Assembly (NCBI RefSeq): GCF_029227915.1
Contig: NC_079885.1
Coordinates: forward strand, 12,413,001-12,477,000
Direction of reading: 5' to 3'
Source: Hydractinia symbiolongicarpus
Taxonomy: Eukaryota; Cnidaria; Hydrozoa; Anthoathecata; Hydractiniidae
Length of the DNA stretch: 64,000 bases
Shown: in pieces, positions 53,769-64,000 of the stretch
Position numbering within the stretch: the stretch's first letter is position 1
How the letters are laid out: each line of letters opens with the position of its first letter
Position numbers and translations under genes: made by a program
Notes under the pieces: generated by a model
Told to the model about the DNA's origin: nothing
The model's database searches: none
What the model saw: the letters and a program-made list of their open reading frames with translations, nothing else

Positions 53769-55274
53769 ATGGTCGGTGTACTGAAAGTTGAAAACATTGA
53801 TTACCATGCATCCACCAGCGACGTTCGAAGGTTGTTTAAAGACTATGATGCACGCCCTGAAGATATTCATATGACACCAGGTACCAACTGGAAACACGGT
53901 GGTAGTGCATTTGTCATCTTTCAAGAGCTAAAAGAAGCTGATAATGGATTGAGAGTTAATGGAGTGATGTTAAGAGACAAAAAGCTTATTGTGAGACCAA
54001 GTAATCCTCGTGAATTTAACAATTTCTTCCCCGGTGTATCTATGATTACAAATCAGAAAGGCATGCCAAGAGGTCGTGGTGGCTTTAGTGGTCGTGGCAG
54101 AGGACAGCACAATGAAGTTGGCTCAAAGCGTCAACAGGAAAGACAATCTTTTGGAATTGGTAGAGGCAGTATATCCTCAAGAAACGGCATTGTCAGAGGA
54201 GGCATCCAGCGAAATAATAGTTTCCGGGACGATCAGCGGGAACAAAGAATTGAGAAAAACGGCAGAAGAGACCGCTCTAGATCTCCCCTAAGAAATGACA
54301 GAGATAATGAAAGAGATTCATTCTTAAAGAATTTTGCATTTGACAACAGATCATCTAATAACAGAGGCAGGAAAAGTCGAGTTTCCCCGCAACGCAGAGA
54401 AATTCATAAGAATGCTGGAAACCCTTCTCAATTTAACAACCCACTAGATACAATTAACGAAAGAAAGTTCGTTAAAGTGTCCGGTTTACCATTTGATATA
54501 ACAGAAATTGCAATATCTGATTTTTTCAGACCGATCTTAACTAGAGATATTTTCTTTTTTCGTAATGTTGGTGGCAGATTTGCTGGTAAACCTAACGGAA
54601 GTGCAATAGTGGAATTTTTTACAGAGAATGATGGAAGGCAGGCACTGAAAAATGATGGTAGAAAGTGTGGCTCAAGACGCGCAGTGATTGTTCCAGCTGA
54701 GAGAAATGAGATTTTACGTGCTGTCGAAGGAAACAACATTAACGGACCACCTGGTGGAGGACAGCATGTTTCAGGACCAATGGTCCCTGACATATCCACG
54801 TTAAATGCTGTTGCTAATGCTCATCCACAAGTACAAAACTTGTTAACACTGTTGACAGCTACAGTAAATAGTTTGGCTGGTGCTGCCGGTATGTCAGCCC
54901 AGCAGCCACAACAACATCCACTTCCTGGTATTAACGATAGGTCTTACCGAAGTCGCCGTTCAGATAGACAAAGAGATGATCCGGTGATCAGTCGAGTTGC
55001 AAATAGTGCAAACATTGACGTCAACGATATTAAAATGGGAAAAGTTGTCGGCATAAGAAATTTGCCTTTCTCAGTTACAGCTGATGAAATTTTAGATTTT
55101 TTCCGTGGATATCATGCAATTGCCGATTCGGTGAGAATTCATTACTTGGAAGACGGACGGTGTTCAGGAGACGCGATTATATGTTTTCGTGGTAACAGGG
55201 AAGCACGAAACGCTGTTAGCACGCTGAATAAACGATCAATTGGTCGAAGAAAAGTCGAATTATTTTTCCTTTGA
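53769..55274 (+). CDS. RBM12-like RNA-binding protein with three RRM-type domains, 501 residues
   Basis: The start at 53769 (MVGVLKVENIDYHASTSDVR) follows a splice-acceptor-like TTTTAG. The frame is open for another 75 bases upstream, but without RRM-like sequence. RRM1 spans residues 2-77. A basic RGG/RS-like linker (GRGGFSGRGRGQHN, RDRSRSPLRNDRDNERD) spans about 100-235. RRM2 (KFVKVSGLPFDITEIAISDF) spans about 236-320 and a Pro/Gln linker follows. RRM3 (GKVVGIRNLPFSVTADEILD, then GYHAIADSVRIHYLEDG) spans about 425-501 at the very C-terminus. RRM3 closely resembles the last quasi-RRM of RBM12/RBM12B (NMPFTVSIDEILDFFYGY-like); hnRNP F/H proteins are more distant. Likely role: nuclear RNA binding and splicing. 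Single coding exon, as in vertebrate RBM12. Confidence 0.85.
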   Translation: MVGVLKVENIDYHASTSDVRRLFKDYDARPEDIHMTPGTNWKHGGSAFVIFQELKEADNGLRVNGVMLRDKKLIVRPSNPREFNNFFPGVSMITNQKGMPRGRGGFSGRGRGQHNEVGSKRQQERQSFGIGRGSISSRNGIVRGGIQRNNSFRDDQREQRIEKNGRRDRSRSPLRNDRDNERDSFLKNFAFDNRSSNNRGRKSRVSPQRREIHKNAGNPSQFNNPLDTINERKFVKVSGLPFDITEIAISDFFRPILTRDIFFFRNVGGRFAGKPNGSAIVEFFTENDGRQALKNDGRKCGSRRAVIVPAERNEILRAVEGNNINGPPGGGQHVSGPMVPDISTLNAVANAHPQVQNLLTLLTATVNSLAGAAGMSAQQPQQHPLPGINDRSYRSRRSDRQRDDPVISRVANSANIDVNDIKMGKVVGIRNLPFSVTADEILDFFRGYHAIADSVRIHYLEDGRCSGDAIICFRGNREARNAVSTLNKRSIGRRKVELFFL

Positions 55275-57990
55275 AAAACAACAAAACTGTGAAAAACGCT
55301 TTTAGCTCAAACTGTTTAAACTGTGATAAAGATGTTTATTTTAAAAGGTGTGGAAGCTACGTGAACTGTATGATGCTTCAGCTTGTGTGACAACTATTGT
55401 TTTTTTGATGTAGATGCACAAGGTGCAGCTTAATTTCATTGATGATTAAAGTTCTTCTCAGAGTATTACCTACAAAAAAGGTAAATGTGGATAAACTTTT
55501 TACATAAGTTTTTATCACAGATTTCTTTTGAAATATATTTGCGAAACCTGTCGCTTGTGTTGTTACAGATAATGTTTTTAACACTTGTTTTTGCCTTTAA
55601 TATTATTTCTTTATAATATGAGTTTTATACGTCAAAAATGTGTCGTTTGATTTGTCATTGCACAAGATATATACACACCTTATTTAAGCGTGCTCTTCAC
55701 GGTCTAATAGCAAACACAATGTCAAGACTGCACGAGAAGTACTTTTTAAATACTACTACAGGCAGGTTGAAAGCATGAATGGATCACATTACTGCAATAT
55801 GTCACTGCCAAATAATCACTTTAAGGCAGTGTCTGATCATACGGAACTTTAAAATTGGTTTTTCCCATTACTACCTGTTAGATTTACAGTTTTAGAAGAG
55901 CGGTATCATGAGGAATCTGGAGAAATGTTTCAAACTTGAACAAAGAAGAAGAAGGATTAGTTTGACCTTTTTAAAATTTTGTTGTTTCTTTTTTTATACT
56001 TGGAAGAAGCTTTGCATAGAGTGTGTTAAAAGAACAAGTGTACATTCTCACCATTCAAATCAACAGTTTTCAACTTCTCTTAAGAACTGATTTAACTGTC
56101 AATATGTAAAAAACAAAAAAGCAAGTGGAAAAGCAAATGGAGTATATTCCTAACATTCTGCATGGGGTAAGTATATTTTTATTAGGCATGGGACCTGGAA
56201 TGGCGTGTCTTAAATGACGAAATGGATTTTATTGCAAAATGATGAGAACTCCTCCACATTACACTGATGGCTTGAGATTAAGTGTACGTCAAGAAAGGTA
56301 GCAAGAACGACTGCTTTATTTGTTTGTTTGTAGATTAAAGCATAAGAAAGACTTCTGACTACTGGTTAGTTTGATAAACTGATGTATACGGATGTTTTAT
56401 ATGGAAGTATGGTTTGAGAAGAAAGAAACAAGAACAATGTATACAAGGGGATCCAGAAATTTATGTTATTGTCATTATTTTTCAAAAGAGTTTCTTTTGA
56501 GGTGATTCATGGCGGCATTTGGAGGAAATGTTTTTGCAAGTTCAGTCTTCTGGACAGCATCTTGTACTATGTTTATGTTTGAGGATGTTTTTAATGTTAA
56601 GGAAACCGACTGATTAGTAGACCTGGTTTGCAATTGAAAAAACTACGTGGACTGTGTAGGCTGTCCATCAATCAGGAAAATCAGGAAACTCCTTGAAAGA
56701 CATAAAGTTGAATTTTTTTCTCAAACAATGGTTTTGTTCTGCCGTTTGCTATCTTTAACAATAATTTTTTAAGTGAGTTTTATTTAGGTGCAAGGGAGCT
56801 GTGCGAATATTTAGTCATGTTGACTACGATTTTATTTTGCACCTGTTGCAATTTAGGTAGTCCAAAATTAAATTGTACTGGTGACCATGGGTTGTTTTTC
56901 CATAATTTCCAGTCAAATGCAACGTTAACCACTGCTAAGGAAATATCACTAAGGATAAAGAGATACAATGAGTTAAATTAGTCAAATTAGTCGTGTTAAA
57001 TGCCTTACAACCATAAACAGATCTACTACATGAGACGCTGTTAGTAAATTTAATGATGAAGTTGTGATTAAACAGTTAATTGTGTGTTTACTGTACCTCA
57101 TGTTAAAGACGAAACATTTTAAGTGAGCAGCTGTAGAAAAATGTTGATGATGAGCTTGTGCCACTAAAAGATGAAAGTGGTATGGTTTTCGAACTTTAAA
57201 ACTAATTTAAACCAATTTACTTTTGATTTATACTTTACACATGACTTGATAATGATTCTGATGCTGATAAAAAATATCTTGCGCAGATCAGAGGCTTCGT
57301 TTAACACTTTTCTACTAACAACCCTTTCTAAGGAGAAAACGCATTCCGACAGAAACCTAATACGCTGCGAAATGCATGAATGAATAATACAAGATTTTAA
57401 TGCAAACAGTAATGCAAAATATTTTGAAATTTGACAGATATGACGAGGAAATACTACTAGCATGCTGAAATAATGGAAAGAACCAATTCTTTCTCAGTTC
57501 AGTTGAGAACGTATTTACAGAATCAAAAGAGATATTTTTTCCTTGCTGCACATATAAAAATTAAAAGTCGTGAACACGATTCAGCATATGGAAAACTTGA
57601 GACATGGCATGCAATTTCCATGACTGCCGGAAGATGTACAAAATGTATGGAAATGATTTTTTACCTTACCAAGACTGATTTTAATAGATATAAAATGTTG
57701 TTTTTAAGACGCAGTTTCTAATTAACCACGGGTTCCAATATTACAGAATAATTAGCCATTTTATAATATATTTCGAAAGAAATATTTTGTTGCAGAAAGA
57801 TGTTCAGTTTTGACAGTGCAGCAATTTACGAATAAACAACGCGTTTATTTGTCGGCGTATCATCGTAAGAAGCATTTTTAGTTCCAACATTCTGCATCTA
57901 ATTTAAAGCAATACGTCAAGTGAGTATTGAACATTCAGTAGCATAGATTTTTATCAATCACTCTCATCATATTCCCGATTAGGTACCTAA
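55275..57990. other. 3' flank of RBM12-like gene and intergenic DNA
   Basis: The first few hundred bases are probably 3' UTR. No gene is recognised beyond it. The ORFs are short and low complexity. Confidence 0.4.
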
Positions 57991-58622
57991 AGGCCGGGAT
58001 ACATTTGAAATTTTTATTTCGAAACTGTCTGAAATATTTTATTTCAGAAATATTTCGAAATACGTTTTCCATTGTTTCGAAATTAATATAAAGTCTTTCA
58101 ACATTATTTTAAACATGAATTGAAAGAGGTTGTGTTCACATCAATGGTCGCTTCCTTTTTCTTCGAAGAAGAGTGGAATGAACAACATTACAAAAAACGC
58201 CAACGAAGCATATGGATGAAGTCATAGCTGCAAAGAAGAGAGGAGTCCGGTGCATGTCATACAATTTTAAGCGAATTGAGTATGGAAGACGCATATGAGT
58301 ATAGAAAATATCTTCGTATTTACTCATTTTCATGTTTTCTCCTGTTTATCGCAAAAAAAAAATGCACAAAAGCTTTTCATAAACGTCAGAAAAATGCGCA
58401 CCTGTTGTCGGCAGCTTTAAACTTATTTCCAAATATAGAAAATTATACAAATCGATTTGCAGAATTTTCTTGCTCTGAAATACCTGTGAAAGTTTTGCAG
58501 CATGTCTCGAAATTAATTTCAGAGCAATTCGAAATACTCTTGAAAGCTTTCGAAAGCTTTTGAAATGTTTCAAAATATTTTGAAATATTTCTAAAATAAA
58601 AATTTCAAATGTATCTCGGCCT
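57991..58622. mobile_element. PIF/Harbinger-like MITE, 632 bp
   Basis: TAA on both sides (57988-57990, 58623-58625). Inverted ends AGGCCGRGATACATTTGAAA continue with TTTTTATTT. Subterminal TTTCGAAAT-type words are abundant on both sides. The same AGGC/TWA style as the elements at 8385 and 10871. No transposase. Confidence 0.85.
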
Positions 58623-60591
58623 TAAGGAAATGAATTTTTGCGAGACTTACGTTTAAGATGTGAAATAACAATTTTTCGGATTAGAAGTTTTTTTATGCAA
58701 TCGTAAGATCTGATGTTGAAAATGCGAAACTGTTGGTAGCTTTTAAGGCTTTTAAATTGAGGAAAACCAATAGCTGGGGAGGAGAGAAAATTTTAATTAA
58801 TTTTAACCGTAAAATCGCTACAAAAGGATATGTTTCGCAAATAGTTCTTCCCTTAAAGGGAACCCGAGGTATAAAATGATGTTGGACTTATATTATAGAG
58901 CTAAAAAAGTTGGTTAACAAATTTTTTAAATATTTTTAAAATCTCTTCGTTCTTAAGATATTCGCATTTAAAGAATTTCAGATTTAATTATGCTGCATAA
59001 ATTATGATGTCATATTTCAGTAATAACAAATTTTGACATTTCCTTTCATCAGTAATTTTAGACCTGTTAAAGGATGTGCATTCAAACTTGATTAATGCAT
59101 ATATATTATAAAGGTTAATTGATTAACATAATTTTTTTGCCAAAATGACACTCGTTTGCTAGGCCTCTTAATTAATTTCCAATGACCCAATAACTCTGGA
59201 TCTGCAACTTGGCAAGGGAAACGTCAAGGCAGGGACAGACACCTTAATAGAATCTTTCCCCTCTACAACCCAAACATTACGTATTCATCTAAGCTATGTA
59301 TCATATTAGTCCAGAAGTATAGAAAATATTGAGGTGCAAATATTTCAAATTCAAAAAACTAAAAGAGCGTTTTAAATTTATTATAAGGTCAATATACAGT
59401 GAATTATCTTGGCAGAATGATGTGCCAATACAAGAATTTAAACAATTGGCCATAACGCCTGAAAAAAACTATTATTTTTTTATAAATTTGAAATTAAAAG
59501 TCAACTTGGTTCCAATGAATTTGACAATATTGGTTTTTAATAACTCTAACAACATTAAAAAGTCAAGATACAGAAACGATCAGAGAAGTCAAAAACTTTT
59601 TACCAAAAAGTGATAGATCTATTACAAAAAACAAAGCACTTTTTGTGCTCCATAAATGAAAGTGATAAATGTATGCAACTCCCCCCTCTACGCCTCAAAG
59701 ATTACCTAATATCCTCAATATAGCTATATATACTCATGATTACCTGGTTGTTGTACGTGCAGGATAATTATGTTTCTTCTAGCCCTGTCCAGGAACCTGG
59801 ATCTCTCATTTGCACGAGTGTCATATGCATTAGACCAGGCATGAAAATATATGTACAAAACTTTACCGGTGAATAATATATACACTTAGGAATTTACAGT
59901 ACACACCCTAGTTAAGTAACCTTACAAGTAACTGTGTTACGTGGTGTAAAACCCTTGGTGGAACAATTAATACACATAGTAAACTGTACCACACATTCAG
60001 ATGGAGCACCTTAGTACAGGTGTGCAGTATATGGTAAATCGAGTAAAGCGCACACAGCATATAAGGTTTTTTTCAGAAATAAATTTTCCTTTAACTTTAG
60101 CTGGAATAAAAACACAATTTACATATTGTGCCACGTCATAGCGAAAACATTCAGCAAACCTTTTTTATTTTTCACAAAATGGGTGAGCACTTAATGCAGG
60201 TAAACAATGTAGCACATCCAAATAGTTATAACACCCATCTCCAAAAAACTATCCTAACTTCGGTTCAAATAAACAGACAGTAAACAGCCTGTTGTTACCC
60301 TGCGAAGCTAAAACAATCACTAAGCAATTTTATTTTGTGGAAAATTTTAGTAACATTTAAAAATAAAAACACAGCTTATAAGCTGTTTTTACCCTGTTAA
60401 AGCAAAAATAATCCTGCAACATTGCTCATTGCTTTATTTTATGGGAACAGTTCCCTGAAAAGATCAAAAATTAAACGTGACACCGCTATTTGCTTTGTTA
60501 TTACTTAAATGTGACATCATAACTTATGCAGCATAATTAAATCTCAATATCTATAAATGTGAATATCTTGAGAACGAAAAGAGCTTTTTTG

Positions 60592-61920
60592 AATTTCCGC
60601 GCCCGAAGGCGTAGGAAATTCTTTAAAACAGTCGTTTTTTTTCTTTTGGAGCATTTTTTGAGAAAAAATCGACCCTGCGATTACACGTTCCTCCGTCACA
60701 GATGTGAACTTCGTACCCAAGCTCCCTAACTACTGGGAACTCATCTAAATGCTGTTTCAGGACAAAATTAGTATTTGTTTTCGACAAAATTTGGCACAGT
60801 TAACAAAAAGAGTATGTTGAACATAATGGTGACATAATAATTTTGATTTTTTGCCCCCTTAAATGTCATTTTAGGACAAAATTGGTCCAAAAATTAAAAC
60901 CTTCATTTCCAACAAAAATTGGCAAAGTTAACAAAAAAAGTATGCTAAACATAATGGTGACATCGAAATTTTGATTTTTGTCACCTAAATGCCATTTTAG
61001 GCCAAAATTGATCCAAGAATTAAAACCACTTCATTTTTTGCTAAATCTGACACAGTTAACAAATAAAGTATGCTAAATATGATGGTGACATCAAAATTTT
61101 AGTTTTTTGCCACCTTAAATGTCGTTTTAGGCCAAAATTGGTCCAAAAATTAAAACCACTTCATTTTCGGCTAAATCTGGCACAGTTAACAAATAAAGTA
61201 TGCTGAAAATGATGATGGTACAAAAGTTTGATTTTTTGTCACCTAAATGCCATTTCAGGCCAAAATTGTTCCAAAAATTAAAACCACTTCATTTTTGGCT
61301 AAATCTGGCACAGTTAACAAATAAAGTATGCTGAATATGATGGTGACATCAAAATTTTGGTTTTTTGCCACCTTAAATGTCATTTTAGGCCAAAATTGGT
61401 CCAAAAATTAAAACCACTTCATTTTCGGCTAAATCTGGCACAGTTAACAAATAAAGTATGCTGAAAATGATGATGGTACAAAAGTTTGATTTTTTGTCAC
61501 CTAAATGTCATTTTAGGCCAAAATTTAACCAAAAAATAAAACTGCTTTATTTTCGACAAAAATTAGCACAGTTAATAAAAAAAGTATGCTGAAAATGATG
61601 GTCACAGCAAAATTTTGATTTTTTGTCAACTAAATGCCGTTTAAGACAATAAACGTTTCAATCGAAAGACTTTCAACCATGAATGATAGGCTGTATTTTT
61701 TGTTAGCAATTTCTTTTAAAATGTGAGTTTATTATGACACGTTTCGTTTTGTTTGCGTTTGTTGTAAGATATAATGTCACTTGTGTGCTTTATCTTCAGA
61801 GGTTCATGCACCAAACCTCCTCGAATGTTTGGCACAATAACACAACGAATTAGCAGGTTTTCATCAAGTATTTTGGTAGCGGGCGGAAATTCTTAGAGCC
61901 CCCAGGGCTTCTTGTTAGAA
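60592..61920. mobile_element. Nested element with central minisatellite, possibly Helentron-like
   Basis: It interrupts the right inverted repeat of the TTAA element. The left edge is a palindrome, GAATTTCC..GGAAATTC around CGCCCGAAGGCG (60592-60622). The right edge has GCGGGCGGAAATTC, then a GAGCCCCCAGGGCTTC-type hairpin, then TTGTTAG. The core is a tandem array. A terminal palindrome, a 3' hairpin close to a TTAG-like end and a tandem-repeat core are features of non-autonomous Helentrons; the classification is inference. Confidence 0.5.
60740..61660. repeat. Minisatellite of about 120-130 bp units, about 7 copies
   Basis: Each unit contains ATTTTAGGCCAAAATTGGTC, then AAAAATTAAAACCACTTCAT, then GGCACAGTTAACAAATAAAG and TATGCTGAAAATGATG. 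Copies diverge more at the left edge, and two neighbouring units near 61130-61500 are nearly identical, indicating recent expansion. Confidence 0.9.
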
Positions 61921-61997
61921 GTTTAAAAAGACATGTTAACTAACTTTTTAGGCTCTATAATATAAGTCCAACATCATTTTATACCTCGGATTCCCTT

Positions 61998-62850
61998 TAT
62001 TATAATACATGTGACAGGTTCACATGTCTTCTCATTGTGTTTTTCTTAGATATTTGGCAGATCAGAATATACGAACTAGTTATTTCCCTTCATGTCGAAA
62101 AGCATCGTAACATTTTTTCCGTTTTGTTAGTTCTCGTATATTTTACTCGCATAAAAGCTGGTGAAATATGTGACCGAAAACAATGTAAGATATCTACTAT
62201 GTAGTTATTTTTAAACATACCACCACTATTTCATCTAATGTTTTTGTTGCATCGGCACGTTCGTTGATTTGTGATATTTCGGAAAAAATTCTTCCCGAAA
62301 AAGTTCTTTCCAAAAAATTTCTTTCCCAAAAAATTTCTTTCCCGAAAGGTATAAAATTTGAGATGCTCTTGATGCCTCTGTTGGAAGCATCACAGCAGGC
62401 TTTGTGAAGTATGTGTGAAACCAGCGGCAAGAAACCATTGAAAGGAAAACAAGACGTCTTATGTTGTATACAAAGATAACTAGGTTTTCGGTTTTGAACA
62501 CCTTTTTGGTATTCAATATCGTACATTTTTTTATTCATTCGAAATTTCAAGAGTTACAAAGTTTTGATTGATCGTAGTGCTGTCATGAGTGCGAAAAGAA
62601 CAAGCGATCACCGCAAATAGATAGGCGATTACCGTTTATTCAAGGTGGGCTGGAGATCCCTTGCTTCGTCATAGTGAAAAATGAATGGTTGTTCAGCACA
62701 CAACCAAGTGTTGTTGGGACAGTATGAAGAGATGTTGTTTGTATGCACAACTCAAGAATGAAGAAATCTTAGAATGAAGAAATCTTGCGTCCATTCCTTT
62801 TTCCTATTACCAATCCCTGGAATTTTTCTAACAGCCGCCGGAATTTGCTA
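61998..62850. other. AT-rich non-coding stretch
   Basis: Contains a short triplicated word TTTCTTTCCCRAAAAA (about 62300-62345). The minus-strand ORF through it (62197-62550) is compositionally simple, and I do not consider it a gene. Confidence 0.4.
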
Positions 62851-62854
62851 AATG

Positions 62855-63070
62855 ACGTGTCTTACGTGTCAACGTGCCATACGTGCCAACAAAAATTGTC
62901 GTGCCAACGTGCCATGCGTGCCGACAAAAATTGACGTGTCAACGTGCCATGCGTGCCAACGTGTCAAAAATGGCGATGTGCCAACGTGCCATAATTTTTC
63001 GACGTGCTATGATATTTTTACGTGCCACGATTTTTCGATCTGCCATAATTTTTCGACGTGTCATGAGTTT
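62855..63070. repeat. Irregular CGTGCCAA/CGTGCCAT minisatellite
   Basis: About 15 copies of short units (ACGTGCCATGCGTGCCAAC, later ACGTGCCATAATTTTTCG) occur with variable spacing. ORFs reading through it are repeat artefacts. Confidence 0.8.
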
Positions 63071-63780
63071 TTAGTACGTAGACTTTTTTGCTACAAATTT
63101 TCATTCAGAAAATGTTTTTTTTAAATGTTACCGAAATTCTCGTTGAGTCTTGCTCCACCCAGACACTTTTTTCTTCTGTCGCTATTTTGAGAATTGACAG
63201 AAATTTTTCGCAGTAGAAGATGAGAAAGAGAGAAGAAAGTAGATGTTAGAAGCGAGGTTAAGTGGAAGAATTTTGAGTGATAACGTGAACGGAACTTATT
63301 CTATAATTTATTTTTATACGCAATTTTTATTTGGTGGTTTCAGTTGGTTCTATTCTGCTTCTGTACGTTTATTCCTTTGTTAGTTTGTTGATATGGATGG
63401 AGTCAGGTAAAAAATTATTTATGATCGATGGAAAGCTTTTGCACGTTTTTTATGACACTTCGCAACTAATAACCATTCATACCGCCAATAAAAAAGTCAA
63501 GCAGTTTTACTGCAATTATCATCAATTAAAAAAAAAACATGTGAACGATAATTTATCCATCATGTACCTGCACAGATTTTCAAAAAAACAGTAAAATCAC
63601 TCTGTGCAAACACGTAATCATCGTTTTATGTAATTTTCTAGAGTTTGACTGTCTTCTATGAAAAATAGATATATTGAAAACGTAGAGCAAGTTTTTAATG
63701 GAAAGTCGTTGCAGATAGATTTAGGCAAGAAAAAACGCAGAAAAAACCAAAGCGTTTATTCAAAGATATTCAAACATGAC
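63071..63780. other. Non-coding stretch near the window end
   Basis: No gene is recognised. The plus ORF at 63331-63594 has a hydrophobic start but no family signature. Confidence 0.4.
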
Positions 63781-63786
63781 CTAGTG

Positions 63787-63942
63787 CATTAATTTTCGCG
63801 AGCATTAAATTTCGCGAATTTCGCGATTTTTTGGCTAATTCGTGAAATTTTTGGAAAAGGCCAATTCGCAAAAATTAATGCTCGCGAAAAGAAATTTTTG
63901 AAAATGTTGATTCGCGAAAATTAATGCTCGCGAAATTTTTAT
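63787..63942. mobile_element. TTCGCGA-rich foldback MITE
   Basis: ATTAATTTTCGCGAGCATTA at the left is answered by inverted TTAATGCTCGCGAAA words at about 63880-63895 and 63923-63938. Further TTCGCGAATT words lie between. The structure can fold on itself. It is followed by a (TTTA)n run. No target duplication was determined. Confidence 0.6.
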
Positions 63943-64000
63943 TTATTTATTTATTTTTTTATTATTACGTTGTTTTTTTTACATATTACATCAAGAACGC

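Larger units (their letters stand above)
58857..61997. mobile_element. TTAA family 1 element, about 3.1 kb, with nested insertion
   Basis: The left end AGGGAACCCGAGGTATAAAA, followed by TGATGTTGGACTTATATTAT, is repeated inverted at about 61920-61997. The inverted homology continues inward for about 200 bp (TTCTTAAGATATTCGCATTT and ATTATGCTGCATAA on the left; partners at about 60490-60590 on the right). The right repeat is split by the 60592-61920 insertion. TTAA precedes the left end; the right flank reads TTAT. The interior (59.1-60.48 kb) has only short AT-rich ORFs. Confidence 0.7.

Noticed and set aside
62197-62550. 117-codon minus-strand ORF
   Set aside because: Low-complexity Phe/Lys/Glu repeats come from the TTTCTTTCCC tandem word; no domain.
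62852-63124. Cys/His-rich plus-strand ORF resembling a zinc-finger array
   Set aside because: The CQRA/CHACQR repeats are direct translation of the CGTGCCAA minisatellite.

Overview
This window reads as AT-rich nuclear DNA from an invertebrate animal. The host genes are split by many short introns, the intergenic DNA is crowded with transposon remains, and there is a degraded Polinton/Maverick-type virus-like element. The gene style and the Polinton protein types resemble what I know from cnidarians, hydrozoans in particular; that assignment is inference.

Host genes. (1) About 2.9-9.35 kb, minus strand: a CUSTOS-like (C12orf43 family) gene. Exons 1-3 join in phase; later exons are only candidates. 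Its first intron is filled with pieces of a non-LTR retrotransposon and a partial duplication that copies the end of exon 1. (2) 25.63-25.81 kb, minus: a lone F-box-like first coding exon beside the Polinton. (3) 26.31-36.86 kb, minus: a complete VPS35 (retromer subunit) gene of 15 coding exons. All exon junctions keep phase and give 795 residues. (4) 53.77-55.27 kb, plus: a single-exon RBM12-like RNA-binding protein with three RRM-type domains.

The Polinton lies at about 11.3-25.2 kb and is visibly GC-richer than its flanks. Plus-strand genes (small membrane and Cys-rich proteins, a tail-anchored repeat protein, the major capsid protein, the integrase) are interleaved with minus-strand genes (a coiled-coil membrane protein, a BRO-N protein, the packaging ATPase, a zinc ribbon, a zinc-finger/HNH protein, small membrane proteins and PolB). 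Most genes carry frameshifts or stops. The capsid gene is cut and fused to its neighbour, and two PolB core motifs are altered. The integrase core is still open with a D-35-E spacing. I found no terminal inverted repeats and no protease, so it looks like an old, truncated, inactive copy.

The rest is transposon territory. It includes two inverted, near-identical 1,853-bp elements with GACGTC-rich ends, one nested in a pogo-like element, and a 1,017-bp element with CTTTTG target duplications. There are three MITEs with AGGC termini and TWA duplications, several TTAA-flanked elements (one carrying a nested minisatellite element with Helentron-like features), hAT-like MITEs, a THAP/DDE-type transposase fragment, and two non-LTR reverse-transcriptase relics. 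I saw no rRNA, confident tRNA or CRISPR array.
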